NCBI GenBank assembly: GCA_963818925.1
Contig: CAWFTN010000002.1
Span: 1 to 64,000, forward strand
Length of the DNA stretch: 64,000 nucleotides
Reading direction: 5' to 3'
From: JAMXLG01 sp963818925
GTDB taxonomy: Bacteria > Vulcanimicrobiota > Vulcanimicrobiia > Vulcanimicrobiales > Vulcanimicrobiaceae
Both the position numbers and the translations under genes were made by a program. Of this stretch, positions 36,109 to 45,664 are shown one piece after another. Each line of letters opens with the position of its first letter. Position 1 is the first letter of the stretch. Under the pieces are notes generated by a model. The model was not told where the DNA came from, made no database searches, and saw only the letters and a program-made list of their open reading frames with translations.

Positions 36109-36777
36109 ATGAAATCCATTTGCGGCCGAGTTGCTGCGCTATTGTGCGTTGGAGCTTTCGTGCTTTCGGCATGTTCGTCAAACGCCGGGCCGACGTTCGT
36201 ACAGCGTCCGGGTGAAGCAGCTCAGGCGGTTCTTCACGCATCGCCGTACGTTCGCGTCATGGCGGAGAGTGCGCCCGAAGCCAATGTGGGCGGATTCAGG
36301 CTGACGAGCCCGACCTTTATAAACAACGGCGCCATTCAGAAGAGCATGATCGGCAATCTTGCGCCGCAATGCAAAGGCGGCGATCTTTCGCCCGTGCTCA
36401 ATTGGTCGAACGCTCCGAGCGGGACCAAGAGCTTCGCACTCGTTCTGTTCGATGAAACGGCGAACTTCGGGCATTGGGGCGTGTACAACATGCGTCCAAG
36501 TGCGAACCGGCTACCGCAAGGCGTGAAGCCGGGCAACATCGCGGGATTGTGGAATCAAGTCTTCGATGACTTGGGAGTTCAAGGATACTTCGGACCGTGT
36601 CCACCGCCCGGCATCGTGCATCGCTATGTGTTCACGATCTATGCGCTCGACACGACCCTGACGCTTCAAAACAATCCGGGGCTGAATCCACCGAACGTCG
36701 AGGCATTACTCTACGCGATGATCGGTCATGTCGTCGGACGCGCAAGCTATACGGGACTGCTGAAGTATACGCCTTAG
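36109..36777 (+). CDS. YbhB/YbcL-type PEBP lipoprotein
   Basis: A 222-residue lipoprotein: lipobox VLSAC at residues 18-22, a short linker, then a phosphatidylethanolamine-binding-protein domain (LAPQCKGGDLSPVLNWSNAP, GTKSFALVLFDE, FGHWGVYNM, and GPCPPPGIVHRYVFTIYALD). Bacterial members bind small ligands or inhibit proteases; the ligand here is unknown. GGAGGCGCC precedes the ATG. The 3' end overlaps the convergent RMD1 gene by 4 bp. Confidence 0.88.
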   Translation: MKSICGRVAALLCVGAFVLSACSSNAGPTFVQRPGEAAQAVLHASPYVRVMAESAPEANVGGFRLTSPTFINNGAIQKSMIGNLAPQCKGGDLSPVLNWSNAPSGTKSFALVLFDETANFGHWGVYNMRPSANRLPQGVKPGNIAGLWNQVFDDLGVQGYFGPCPPPGIVHRYVFTIYALDTTLTLQNNPGLNPPNVEALLYAMIGHVVGRASYTGLLKYTP

Positions 36778-37862
36778 TGGCGCAGGAGCGTCCAGACGCC
36801 GATCACAATTTCGACTGCGATTAGAACGATGACAATGATTTCGAGGAACTCGTCGCGTCGCGAACGCGCTTGATCGGTGAGGAACTGGTACATGTCGCGG
36901 ACGCTCGCGAGTTTGCTGTCGATCTGGCTCTGCCAATCCGCTAACCCGAGTCTCGATGCGGCAGCGCGATAGATGCGCGCGTAGTATGCGTCGCCGACGA
37001 CTTTGAGCGCATTGCTCGAGCGATCGATCAGTTCGAGTATGTCGACGATCAGGTATCGAATCGTCGCGGCCGATTCTGCTTCACGGCGGCCGGAAATCGA
37101 ACGCGCTCGCGAACCGGGTTGCAAGGCGTAAATTGTATCGAGCTCCCGGTCGAGCAGCGCGTCGTACGTTCGCAACTCGAGCAACTGCGAGTTCGCGAAT
37201 TCGAGAATGTCGCCGATTGCGTCGCTCGATTCCCGGCGGTCATACACGAACGCCGTATCCCACTGTACGATGGTCAGGTCGTCGGCGTAGTACGAAAAGC
37301 GGGTGCGCAACGCTTCTTCGATTTCGCTCTGGGAGAGCGAGGTGGTCTCGCCGAGCAGCAGATGGGCCAGCGTTTCGGAATAATCGTGCAAGAGTGCCGC
37401 CGATTCAATCGGGGGCTCGAAGCGTTCGACCTCGATGACGACGTAATCTTCGATGAGCGTGCGATGCGGATCGTCCAGCACAGGCCCGAGTTCGCGGCAG
37501 ATGCGTTCGACCGTAGCGGATGCGTACTGCGAGACATCATCGCTGCGCCGTAGCTCGTTTGCTGCCGCTTGCAAGTGCTCCCAGCTGCCTTCAACCGCAA
37601 ACGTAAAGCGCAGCGAGATCACGCCGTAGTCGAAAAACTTCGCGCGCACGGAGCATGGCATGTTGCCGAACGTCGCATCGGGCAACCGCGCGACAAGCGG
37701 TAGGACCGGAAATTGCAGGTAGGCCGTGGACGCGTATGTGCGAAGCGGAATATCCTTGGGGAAAACCCCTTCGCCTTCGATGGTGCGAAGAGCGCGCAAA
37801 TCGATTGTGTCGGCGACGTCAAAGAGATAGAAGGCTCGGATGGCGCCGGCCGCAATGTTCAT
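36774..37862 (-). CDS. RMD1/DUF155-family membrane-anchored protein
   Basis: A 362-residue protein with the RMD1 (DUF155) layout: an N-terminal alpha/beta region (IRAFYLFDVADTIDLRAL), a helical middle (DILEFANSQLLELRTYDALLDRELDTIYAL), then the conserved DMYQFLTDQARSRRDEFLEIIVIVLIAVEIVIGVWTLL tail, whose last helix spans the membrane. Fungal relatives act in meiotic or mitochondrial processes; bacterial roles are unknown. ATG at 37862 is the first plausible start; further upstream is antisense to clpB. Confidence 0.8.
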   Translation of the reverse strand: MNIAAGAIRAFYLFDVADTIDLRALRTIEGEGVFPKDIPLRTYASTAYLQFPVLPLVARLPDATFGNMPCSVRAKFFDYGVISLRFTFAVEGSWEHLQAAANELRRSDDVSQYASATVERICRELGPVLDDPHRTLIEDYVVIEVERFEPPIESAALLHDYSETLAHLLLGETTSLSQSEIEEALRTRFSYYADDLTIVQWDTAFVYDRRESSDAIGDILEFANSQLLELRTYDALLDRELDTIYALQPGSRARSISGRREAESAATIRYLIVDILELIDRSSNALKVVGDAYYARIYRAAASRLGLADWQSQIDSKLASVRDMYQFLTDQARSRRDEFLEIIVIVLIAVEIVIGVWTLLRH

Positions 37863-37961
37863 AGGGCCCGGGGTACACTCCGGTCGGGAAGGAATCCCGC
37901 TTGAATTGGACTGGTTTACCTGCAACCATTGGATGGTTTTTCGGGTCGTAAGGGGTGAACG

Positions 37962-40589
37962 ATGAACGTAGATAAGATGACGGAGCGCGTGAGCGAGGGA
38001 CTCAACGCGGCGTATACTCGTGCGCTCCACGAGCACAACACCCAAACGACCCCGGAACACTTGCTTGCCGCCTTGCTCGAGCAAGAGCGGGGCATTGCGC
38101 CCGACATTCTTCAGGCAGCCGGCATCGACGTAAAGGCTTTCACGAAGAAGGTCGATGAGGCCATCGGCCTCCTCCCGCGCCTTTCCGGCGCGAACGCCGA
38201 AAGCGCGCAGGTGACGCTTTCGCCCGAACTCGCGCGTGTCATGGCGACCGCTGAGAACGAAGCGAAAGCGCTCCAAGACGACTACACATCGGTCGAGCAC
38301 GTGCTGCTCGCGATGGCCCAGTCGTCAGGCGCCGTCGGAAAAGTCTTCCGCGACGCGGGTTTGACGCGTGACAAATTGCTCGCAGCATTGCGCGCGGTGC
38401 GCGGAAACCAGCGCGTGACCACCAAGGACCCCGAAGGCACATATAAGTCGCTGGAACGTTACGGGCGCGATCTCACGCTGGAAGCCGAACGTGGCAAGCT
38501 CGATCCGGTCATCGGGCGCGACGACGAGATTCGCCGCATCATTCAAGTGCTCTCGCGCCGGACGAAAAACAACCCGGTGCTCATCGGCGATCCGGGCGTC
38601 GGTAAGACGGCGATCGTCGAGGGCTTGGCGCAGCGCATCGTGCGCGGCGACGTGCCCGAAGGCTTGAAGAACAAGCGCATCGTGTCGCTCGATATGGGTG
38701 CGCTGATTGCCGGTGCGAAATATCGCGGCGAGTTCGAAGAGCGCTTGAAAGCCGTGCTCAAGGACGTTGCGAACTCCGAGGGGCAGATCATTCTGTTCGT
38801 CGACGAACTGCACACGGTCGTCGGCGCCGGCAAAGCTGAAGGCGCCATGGATGCCGGCAACTTGCTCAAACCGATGCTTGCGCGCGGTGAACTGCATATG
38901 ATCGGCGCGACGACGCTCGATGAATACCGCAAGTACATCGAAAAGGATGCGGCGCTCGAGCGGCGCTTCCAGCCGGTCATCGTCGATCAGCCAAGCGTCG
39001 AAGACACGATTTCTATTCTGCGCGGACTGCGCGAGAAGTATGAAGCGCATCACGGTGTCCGGATCAAGGATAGCGCGCTTGTCGCTGCTGCGATGATGAG
39101 CGATCGTTACATCGCCGACCGCTTCTTGCCGGATAAGGCCATCGACCTCGTCGACGAGTCCGCCGCGAAACTGCGCACCGAAATCGACTCGATGCCGCAA
39201 GAGCTCGACGAAGTATCACGCCGCGTCATGCAACTCGAGATCGAGCGCGAGGCGCTGCGCAAAGAGAGCGATCGTCAAAGCCGCGAGCGGCTGGAAACGC
39301 TCGAACGCGAGCTCGCCGAGCTGCGCGAAGAGCAGACGCGACTGCGTTCGCAATGGGAAGCGGAGAAGAACGCGTCGGTGCGTTTGCGTGAGCTGCGCGA
39401 GCAGATCACGGAAACGAAGGTGCAGATTGAACAAGCGGAACGCCAATACGACCTCAATCGTGTTGCCGAATTGAAATACGGGCGTCTGCCGCAACTTGAA
39501 AAAGAGCTAGCGAAGGAAGAGGCGCATCTGCAAGACGGCAAAGTCGGACGTCTTTCGAAGGAAGAGGTCGACGAAGAGGATATCGCCGAGGTTATTGCGC
39601 GGTGGACCGGTATTCCGCTTTCGAAACTGCTCGAGGGCGAGAAGCAGAAGTTGCTGCATCTCGACGAGGAGTTGCACAAGCGTGTGATCGGACAAGACGA
39701 AGCGGTCGATGCCGTGGCGGAAGCCGTGCTTCGCTCGCGCTCGGGTCTTGCAGATCCAAATCGTCCGATCGGCTCGTTCATCTTCCTCGGTCCGACCGGT
39801 GTCGGTAAAACCGAACTTGCGCGAGCGCTGGCGGAGTACCTTTTCGACGACGAACGCGCGCTCATCCGCATCGACATGTCGGAGTATCAGGAAAAGCACA
39901 CCGTAGCGCGATTGCTGGGGGCGCCTCCGGGATACGTCGGATACGAAGAGGGCGGCCAGCTCACCGAAGCGGTGCGGCGCCGTCCGTATTCGGTGATTCT
40001 GTTCGACGAAATCGAGAAGGCGCATCACGACGTGTTCAACGTGCTCTTGCAGATTCTCGATGACGGGCGTCTGACGGACGGACAAGGCCATACCGTCGAT
40101 TTCCGCAACACGATCGTCATCATGACATCGAACATCGGCAGCCATCGCATCCTCGAATATCGCGGAGCGCTCGGCGGAGCCGAAGAGGCGATCATGCGCG
40201 CGACGGTCTTGGAAGAGCTACGTGCGCATTTCCGGCCGGAGTTTCTCAACCGCGTCGATGAGATCATCGTCTTCCATGCGCTCAGTGAAGACCAGCTCAT
40301 GGAGATCGTGGACATCCAACTCGGGCGTCTGCGCTCGCGCCTTGCCGAACGGCGGATCACCCTCGTGCTCAACGACGAGGCAAAGCGCCATCTCGTGAAA
40401 GCGGGATACGATCCGAATTATGGTGCGCGTCCGCTCAAACGGACGATTCAAAAAGAGTTGGAGACGCCGCTCGGCCGCAAGATCCTTGCGGGCGACGTGC
40501 GCGACGGAGACACCGTCAACGTCGGCTTCAACGAGATCGCGGGCGAACTGACGTTCACGGTCGGCGAACGCGTACCGGCAACCGTCTAA
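37962..40589 (+). CDS. clpB: ATP-dependent disaggregase ClpB
   Basis: An 875-residue Hsp100 chaperone that rescues aggregated proteins with DnaK. Domains in order: N-domain (about 1-150), AAA1 with Walker A GDPGVGKTAIVEG and Walker B FVDELHTVVGAGKAEG, the coiled-coil middle domain (about 410-530, REALRKESDRQSRERLETLE), AAA2 with GPTGVGKTELARAL, GAPPGYVGYEEGG and a C-terminal small domain with GYDPNYGARPLKR. AAGGGGTG precedes ATG. I looked for CIRCE or HAIR operators upstream and saw no clear copy. Confidence 0.96.
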   Translation: MNVDKMTERVSEGLNAAYTRALHEHNTQTTPEHLLAALLEQERGIAPDILQAAGIDVKAFTKKVDEAIGLLPRLSGANAESAQVTLSPELARVMATAENEAKALQDDYTSVEHVLLAMAQSSGAVGKVFRDAGLTRDKLLAALRAVRGNQRVTTKDPEGTYKSLERYGRDLTLEAERGKLDPVIGRDDEIRRIIQVLSRRTKNNPVLIGDPGVGKTAIVEGLAQRIVRGDVPEGLKNKRIVSLDMGALIAGAKYRGEFEERLKAVLKDVANSEGQIILFVDELHTVVGAGKAEGAMDAGNLLKPMLARGELHMIGATTLDEYRKYIEKDAALERRFQPVIVDQPSVEDTISILRGLREKYEAHHGVRIKDSALVAAAMMSDRYIADRFLPDKAIDLVDESAAKLRTEIDSMPQELDEVSRRVMQLEIEREALRKESDRQSRERLETLERELAELREEQTRLRSQWEAEKNASVRLRELREQITETKVQIEQAERQYDLNRVAELKYGRLPQLEKELAKEEAHLQDGKVGRLSKEEVDEEDIAEVIARWTGIPLSKLLEGEKQKLLHLDEELHKRVIGQDEAVDAVAEAVLRSRSGLADPNRPIGSFIFLGPTGVGKTELARALAEYLFDDERALIRIDMSEYQEKHTVARLLGAPPGYVGYEEGGQLTEAVRRRPYSVILFDEIEKAHHDVFNVLLQILDDGRLTDGQGHTVDFRNTIVIMTSNIGSHRILEYRGALGGAEEAIMRATVLEELRAHFRPEFLNRVDEIIVFHALSEDQLMEIVDIQLGRLRSRLAERRITLVLNDEAKRHLVKAGYDPNYGARPLKRTIQKELETPLGRKILAGDVRDGDTVNVGFNEIAGELTFTVGERVPATV

Positions 40590-40611
40590 GCGTCAAACTC
40601 GAAACTCTGCG

Positions 40612-40650
40612 CACCCGGGATAGCATTCTTACTATCCCGGGTGTTATTTT
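40612..40650 (+). terminator. Intrinsic terminator after clpB
   Basis: A 12-bp stem (CACCCGGGATAG with CTATCCCGGGTG) and an 8-nt loop are followed by TTATTTT. It closes the clpB transcript 23 bp after the stop. Confidence 0.85.
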
Positions 40651-40664
40651 GCAAGCACCTACTA

Positions 40665-41864
40665 ATGCGCGCTCAAATAACCGTTCCGATCCTTGTTGCG
40701 ATCCTGATCGTCCTCGCGTCGTACTCTGTGCCGCGATTTGATGCGGTGCATTTCGAACATCCGCACGCGATGGCGGTGGCATCGGCGCAAGCGTTGTTAT
40801 CCGCGATCGCGGCGGGTACGATTACCCTAACGGCGATCGTATTTTCTCTTGCCTTCCTCGTCTTACAATTTACCGTTGCGAGTTACTCCGCGCGCCTCGC
40901 GCCAATTCTCTTTCGCAATCCGGTGATGTATAACGCGCTCGGAGTGTTCGTCGCGACGTTCGCCTTTGCGCTTGGGACGCTTGCAAGTGTCGACCTGAAT
41001 GGAAACGGCATCGTTCCGCAGTTTTCGATTGCCGTCGTCGGTCTGCTGCTTTTGGGAAGCACCTTCATGCTCATGCGGCTCATTCAGCGATTGTCGGCTC
41101 TCGAGATCTACCAGGTGATGCGGTATTTGCACGATGCCGGTCGCCGCATTATCGATCGAATGCCCAACATCACGGCGGGGAGCGACGGTGACGCGCAATC
41201 GTCGGAGCCGGCGGCCTCACTTGCAGCCAAAGACATTTCGTATCTCGGAGCGGAGCCCAAGTATGTAACAGCGATCGACACCGCGGCGTTGAGTAGTCTC
41301 GGCGATGGTTCGCGAAAGATCGTGCCGGCGTGCGCCGTCGGCGATTGTGTTGCGTACGGAACCGTCGTGGCCCGATCGTACGGCGGCGAAGTCGATGCAA
41401 CGAAGGTTCTACGGGCGTTTCGCCTCGCGCGCGAACGCGACTTGGACACCGATCTCTCGTATTCCGTTCGCTTATTGGTCGATACCGCAGTACGGGCACT
41501 CTCGCCGGCGATCAACGATCCGACGACGGCCGTGCAAGCACTCGATGAGATCGAGGGCCTGCTGTGCCGGCTCATATCCAAACGGATGCCGAACGGGTCG
41601 AGTTGGGATGCCTACCTGCACCTTTCGTTCGACGAGATCCGCTTGAGCGGCGCTACGCAGCCGCCCGTTATGCGCCGCATGCGCGCCGCGGTCGATGAAA
41701 TTGCAAACGCAGCCGTAACGGAGTCACGACGCTCCGAGACGCTCAGCTATACCTCCGCGATCGATCGCTCGATCGACGAGTCAGGATTGGACGCTGAAGA
41801 TATGCAAATGATGCGGCGTCCCGACCGGCAAGGCATCGGCGCGACAGCCGATGCGTGGACATGA
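40665..41864 (+). CDS. DUF2254 membrane protein
   Basis: A 399-residue protein of the DUF2254 family: two N-terminal membrane helices around ITVPILVAILIVLASYSV and ALLSAIAAGTITLTAIVFSLAFLVLQF, two more near 95-145, then a soluble C-terminal half with the conserved ALSPAINDPTTAVQALDEIEGLL. Its function is unknown. ATG at 40665 is chosen because the alternative GTG lies inside the clpB terminator. Its stop overlaps the patatin start. Confidence 0.85.
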   Translation: MRAQITVPILVAILIVLASYSVPRFDAVHFEHPHAMAVASAQALLSAIAAGTITLTAIVFSLAFLVLQFTVASYSARLAPILFRNPVMYNALGVFVATFAFALGTLASVDLNGNGIVPQFSIAVVGLLLLGSTFMLMRLIQRLSALEIYQVMRYLHDAGRRIIDRMPNITAGSDGDAQSSEPAASLAAKDISYLGAEPKYVTAIDTAALSSLGDGSRKIVPACAVGDCVAYGTVVARSYGGEVDATKVLRAFRLARERDLDTDLSYSVRLLVDTAVRALSPAINDPTTAVQALDEIEGLLCRLISKRMPNGSSWDAYLHLSFDEIRLSGATQPPVMRRMRAAVDEIANAAVTESRRSETLSYTSAIDRSIDESGLDAEDMQMMRRPDRQGIGATADAWT

Positions 41865-42994
41865 AGCGCCGCGCGTTTCTCGCTGCGAGCGCCGGTGTCG
41901 CACTTGCTGGAGCGGCGCCGGCGCAACGACGCGACCTGCGCGCCGGACGCAAGGCGCTCGTGCTCGTCGGTGGCGTCAATCGCGGTGCGTACCAGGCGGG
42001 CGTGATTCAAGCGCTCGTTGAGAAGCAAGGCTTGCGCGACGGTCAGCCGTTGGACTACGACATGGTGTGCGGCACGTCGATCGGCGCATTGAACGGCTAT
42101 TGCGTGACGACTGCGCAGTACACATTGCTCAAGGATCTCTGGCAAGGCGGCATTTCGAGCCAAAATATCTTTCAAATGAAGCCGCCGTTCAACAAGATAC
42201 GAAATGCGGACTCGGGCCTCATCAATCGCTTGAGTGCCGCGTTTTCCCTCGGCACCGGGTTGACGACGAACGTTGCCGGCATTCTCGATCCCGCACCCGT
42301 TCGCGCGATGCTCGCGCGATACATCGATCCCTCGGCGGCGGTGCATATCCCCGGATACATCGCGACGACGAATCTGACGCAGCAACGCGGTGAAATTTTC
42401 ATCCGCCGCGCCACGACGCCGAACGGCATGCAAAAACAGGCGGCAAACGACGCGCTTCTTGCGAACTTTCCGGTACGCGGTACGCAGGCGACGAACGACA
42501 TTCTACGCGACGTCTACTTCGCATCGGCGTGCTTGCCGCTCGCGTTCGACCCGGTCGAACTGCCCGGTCCCGGCGGATCCGCCGGCAAGGATCAATTCGT
42601 CGACGGCGGTGTGACGGCGAATGCGCCGATCAACATGGCGCAGCTCTGCACCGACACGATTCACGTCGTCCTGGTCGATCCGAAGCGGCCCACTCCGGAC
42701 GTGCGATACAAAAACGCGTTCGACGTCGGAATGGGCGTGTTCGAAACGATGCAGGCGCGGCTGCTGCTCTATCAGGTGCTCTTAGCGTTCGCTGCCGGAA
42801 AAGCATCGCTGCCGTTCGATCCGTACATCATGCGGCCTGATTCGGACTTGCCGGGAAAGCTCGGTGATTTCAACGATCAACGATCGCTCTCCGCAGCATG
42901 GCAGATCGGCTACACCGAGGCGCAGCGAGGATGGAAGAAATTCGACTTCCCGCAGGCGGGGCTATTGACGCTGTTCGACCACCCTAACGGATAG
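41861..42994 (+). CDS. Patatin-like phospholipase with Tat-like signal
   Basis: A 377-residue lipid acyl hydrolase. The N-terminus MKRRAFLAASAGVALAGAAPA has an RR pair and looks like a Tat or lipid-type signal. The oxyanion loop is VGGVNRGAYQAG, the nucleophile is in GTSIGALNG (GxSxG) and the dyad Asp is in FVDGGVTANAP. Patatins cleave fatty acids from glycerolipids. It overlaps the DUF2254 gene by 4 bp (ATGA), so the two are likely made together. The 3' end runs 11 bp into the convergent gene. Confidence 0.85.
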   Translation: MKRRAFLAASAGVALAGAAPAQRRDLRAGRKALVLVGGVNRGAYQAGVIQALVEKQGLRDGQPLDYDMVCGTSIGALNGYCVTTAQYTLLKDLWQGGISSQNIFQMKPPFNKIRNADSGLINRLSAAFSLGTGLTTNVAGILDPAPVRAMLARYIDPSAAVHIPGYIATTNLTQQRGEIFIRRATTPNGMQKQAANDALLANFPVRGTQATNDILRDVYFASACLPLAFDPVELPGPGGSAGKDQFVDGGVTANAPINMAQLCTDTIHVVLVDPKRPTPDVRYKNAFDVGMGVFETMQARLLLYQVLLAFAAGKASLPFDPYIMRPDSDLPGKLGDFNDQRSLSAAWQIGYTEAQRGWKKFDFPQAGLLTLFDHPNG

Positions 42995-43622
42995 GGTACG
43001 TGAGCATGATCGCGGCCGAAATGAAGAACATCACGAACCCGACGCACGCCGCAGCCAGATGCATCGGGCGGCGTAACTTGATCGCAATACCGCCTAAGAA
43101 CGACGCGGCGGCAAAGAGCACCGTCAAGAACACGTAGTGGTCGGACGTCTCGTTTGCGCTCACGGCATCTTGAACGAGTGCGTCGGCCCGCGCGCCGGCA
43201 TCGTGCGCTGCGTCCTCCTCCGGCAGATGGTACGCGCCCATAACGAATGGTGTGCGCGGCGCGCTTCGATTCCGTAGTGGTTCGGTTGCGAGCCACGCCT
43301 TCACCGATCTCTCGAGCGGCGGATCGAATCGCGCGCGCACGAAGGACGCAAAAGGATCGTGTTGGTCCACTGCGCGTACGTACTCCGCGAACGCCAAGAC
43401 GTCGACGATTCGGTGTGCGTTTGCGCGTTCGGCGTACGTCGAAGCTTGCACGCGCGCGGCGTTCGCCTTGCTGTAGTTCAGCGCTTGCAACGCGCTCCAC
43501 CGCGCGCTTTGATAACTGCACCACGCGGTTCCAAGCGCGGCAAGCGATATAAGCACGACGGTGGCAACGTCCACGATGCGATCTACGAGCGCTTGTCGTT
43601 CATCTAGTGCTATAGCAGCCAA
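42984..43622 (-). CDS. DUF4337-like membrane protein
   Basis: A 212-residue protein with one N-terminal helix (DVATVVLISLAALGTAWCSYQS) and two C-terminal helices (VFLTVLFAAASFLGGIAIKL and AACVGFVMFFISAAIMLTY). The region AWCSYQSARWSALQALNYSKAN resembles DUF4337 proteins. Function unknown. It follows the next gene upstream by 8 bp and overlaps patatin tail to tail. Confidence 0.6.
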   Translation of the reverse strand: MAAIALDERQALVDRIVDVATVVLISLAALGTAWCSYQSARWSALQALNYSKANAARVQASTYAERANAHRIVDVLAFAEYVRAVDQHDPFASFVRARFDPPLERSVKAWLATEPLRNRSAPRTPFVMGAYHLPEEDAAHDAGARADALVQDAVSANETSDHYVFLTVLFAAASFLGGIAIKLRRPMHLAAACVGFVMFFISAAIMLTYPIR

Positions 43623-43630
43623 TGCAGCGC

Positions 43631-43948
43631 CTACATGTTTTTCACGCGCGTGGAGCGCACGACGCGGACGATCATGGACCGTCCGGTGGGCATTCCGTTG
43701 CTCTCCACGCCATATTCCAGTTCGGCCGTTTTGAATGACGGCGCAAAGCGAACGCGTAACCAGCCCTGGCGCTCTTTATCGTGCCACTGAGCTAAAAGCT
43801 CGTGACCGCTAACGGAACCTCGAATAACGCCTTCGCGCCCAAATCTTCCGGTAACGTATGAATCGCGAGCGACAAATCTCAATGTCCGCGCACCGAAGAA
43901 TGTGGCGACCGCGTCCTCGAGCTGATATTGCCCGTTGAGCGTTCGCAT
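43631..43948 (-). CDS. Hypothetical protein, 105 residues
   Basis: No family recognised. It reads as a small beta-rich cytoplasmic protein (TLRFVARDSYVTGRFGREGVIRG, then GWLRVRFAPSF) with no signal or membrane helix. It is 8 bp upstream of the DUF4337-like gene on the same strand, so the pair form a unit divergent from the AraC regulator. Confidence 0.55.
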   Translation of the reverse strand: MRTLNGQYQLEDAVATFFGARTLRFVARDSYVTGRFGREGVIRGSVSGHELLAQWHDKERQGWLRVRFAPSFKTAELEYGVESNGMPTGRSMIVRVVRSTRVKNM

Positions 43949-44031
43949 TCCGGCTCAATCGTAACGTGCATGCGTTGAGTGCAGTATCCGAACGCTGCAA
44001 AAAGAAGAGCGAAGAGCCCATTTCTTTGTAA

Positions 44032-45105
44032 TTGGCGTATAAATTATCCGAATATTCTCTCTACGCCGTAAGAATGGGCTTTGCCGAAACGTCCTTTACC
44101 GCTTTACGGAGATTGACAGTGAATTCCGTCTTCTACTCGCATGGAAGCCGTGGAGGCGCGCCGAGACTGGTCGATATTGCGCCGGTCACGAGCGCGCAAG
44201 ATATAGAGCACGCGTTTGCCGGTTGTTCGCATTGCATCCAACTAACGGCCGGTCTGCTCTCCGGCTTCGTTTCATCCATTCGGCTTGGCGCAGTGACGAT
44301 CTACGAATGTGGCGTCGATCGCGGCATCGAGTTGCGCTTCGCGCAAGAACCGAACACCGCAACGATCGGTTTCCTGCTGGACGGCGACAGCGTGGTTGAA
44401 CGCGGCCATCCTTGGAACAACGATGAAGTCTGCGTTTCTCCCCATTCCGATATCGATCTGTGCGCACATGGGCCGAGCCACATCATTTGGGTGCGTATCG
44501 ACCTCGAGCACGCGCGCGAGCCCGAACGCGCTTCTCTTGCACCGCTCACGTTGGAAATGTTCGCCGACGCGGCGCTGTTTGCCGACGTGCGCGCGCTCAT
44601 CGACCGCCTGGTCAAAGGCCCGCGTATGTCCGATGCAATGTTCCCGCGCGCGCGTCTGCTCTATGCGCGTAGCGAACTTGCACGCTGCCTCGTGGGGGCG
44701 TTGCAGAATGTCGCAACGTTGCCGAAGCCGGAACAGCGGCGCGAGCAACGGTCGCTCTCGCTCGTTCGCAACGTCGAGGCGTTCATGTGGGACAACGTGG
44801 AGGAACCGCTGACCCTGGAACGGATTTGCAAGGAAATGCACTGCGGCGTGCGGGCGCTCATTTATGCGTTCAAAGACATCTATGGTGTGGGCCCGATGAC
44901 GTATTGGAAAGTGCGCCGCCTCAACGCTGCGCATCGAAAGCTGCGCGCGTCCGGAGGAAACACGGCAATTCTCGAGGTCGCCGCCGATTATGGCTTCTGG
45001 CATATGGGGCACTTCAGTTCCGACCACAAGCATATGTTCGGAATGACGCCCTCCGAGGCAATCGAGGGCCGCAGCTCGGAGCAAACGCTCCAATATACGT
45101 CTTAA
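44032..45105 (+). CDS. AraC-family transcriptional regulator
   Basis: A 357-residue regulator. The N-terminal 240 residues form a ligand- or dimerisation-type domain similar to the AraC-binding-like group (IQLTAGLLSGFVSSIRLGAV). The C-terminal HTH pair is LTLERICKEMHCGVRALIYA and ILEVAADYGFWHMGHFSSDH, followed by FGMTPSE. TTG at 44032 and ATG at 44074 are both possible starts. Divergence from the 43631-43948 gene makes that unit a possible target. Confidence 0.85.
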   Translation: MAYKLSEYSLYAVRMGFAETSFTALRRLTVNSVFYSHGSRGGAPRLVDIAPVTSAQDIEHAFAGCSHCIQLTAGLLSGFVSSIRLGAVTIYECGVDRGIELRFAQEPNTATIGFLLDGDSVVERGHPWNNDEVCVSPHSDIDLCAHGPSHIIWVRIDLEHAREPERASLAPLTLEMFADAALFADVRALIDRLVKGPRMSDAMFPRARLLYARSELARCLVGALQNVATLPKPEQRREQRSLSLVRNVEAFMWDNVEEPLTLERICKEMHCGVRALIYAFKDIYGVGPMTYWKVRRLNAAHRKLRASGGNTAILEVAADYGFWHMGHFSSDHKHMFGMTPSEAIEGRSSEQTLQYTS

Positions 45106-45142
45106 ACGCAATCAATCGCACGACGGCGGGTAGAACGATGGG

Positions 45143-45661
45143 ATGCGACCGGAAGATCCCGTCGACCTCGCCGTTCAAACGCTGACGGAGCTTCGCGAAG
45201 AGAGCCACCGCAACGTTCCGACGACGCAACTCGGCATCGAGCGCGTAACGGGCGCGCTCGGCAGGCCGTGGTTCGCTTGGAGCGCGCTTGGGTTCGTCAT
45301 CTTCTGGGTGGGGATCAATCTATCGTTCCGCGCGCGCGCGCAGTACTCGTTCGACACCCCGCAATTTCCGCTGCTCGAACTGATCGTCTCGCTAAGCTCG
45401 CTGTTTATCGCCATTTTGATTCTGATCACGCAGAACCGGCAGAACGACGTCGCGCACCGGCGTGCGGAGATCACTTTGCAAATGGCGCTCGTTACGGAGC
45501 AGAAGGTTGCGAAGGTGATCGATCTTCTCGAGCAGTTACGGCGCGACGACCCCGACGTCCCGAATCGAGAAGACGCCGCCGCCGCATCGATGGCGCAGGC
45601 AACCGACGTTCGGGAAGCTGCGGCCGAATTGAAAAAGGCGCAGCAACGTGGGTATGAGTAG
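45143..45661 (+). CDS. DUF1003-like membrane protein
   Basis: A 172-residue protein with two membrane helices (FAWSALGFVIFWVGINLSF and PLLELIVSLSSLFIAILILI) and the DUF1003-type pattern RPWFAWSALG, FPLLELIVSLSS, ITQNRQNDVAHRRAEITLQM. The C-terminal half is a charged coiled coil. Function unknown. It ends 3 bp before the YihY gene. Confidence 0.75.
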   Translation: MRPEDPVDLAVQTLTELREESHRNVPTTQLGIERVTGALGRPWFAWSALGFVIFWVGINLSFRARAQYSFDTPQFPLLELIVSLSSLFIAILILITQNRQNDVAHRRAEITLQMALVTEQKVAKVIDLLEQLRRDDPDVPNREDAAAASMAQATDVREAAAELKKAQQRGYE

Positions 45662-45664
45662 CGC

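Noticed and set aside
37863..37961. CIRCE or HAIR operator before clpB
   Set aside because: Only a CTTGAAT half-site is present; no full inverted repeat.
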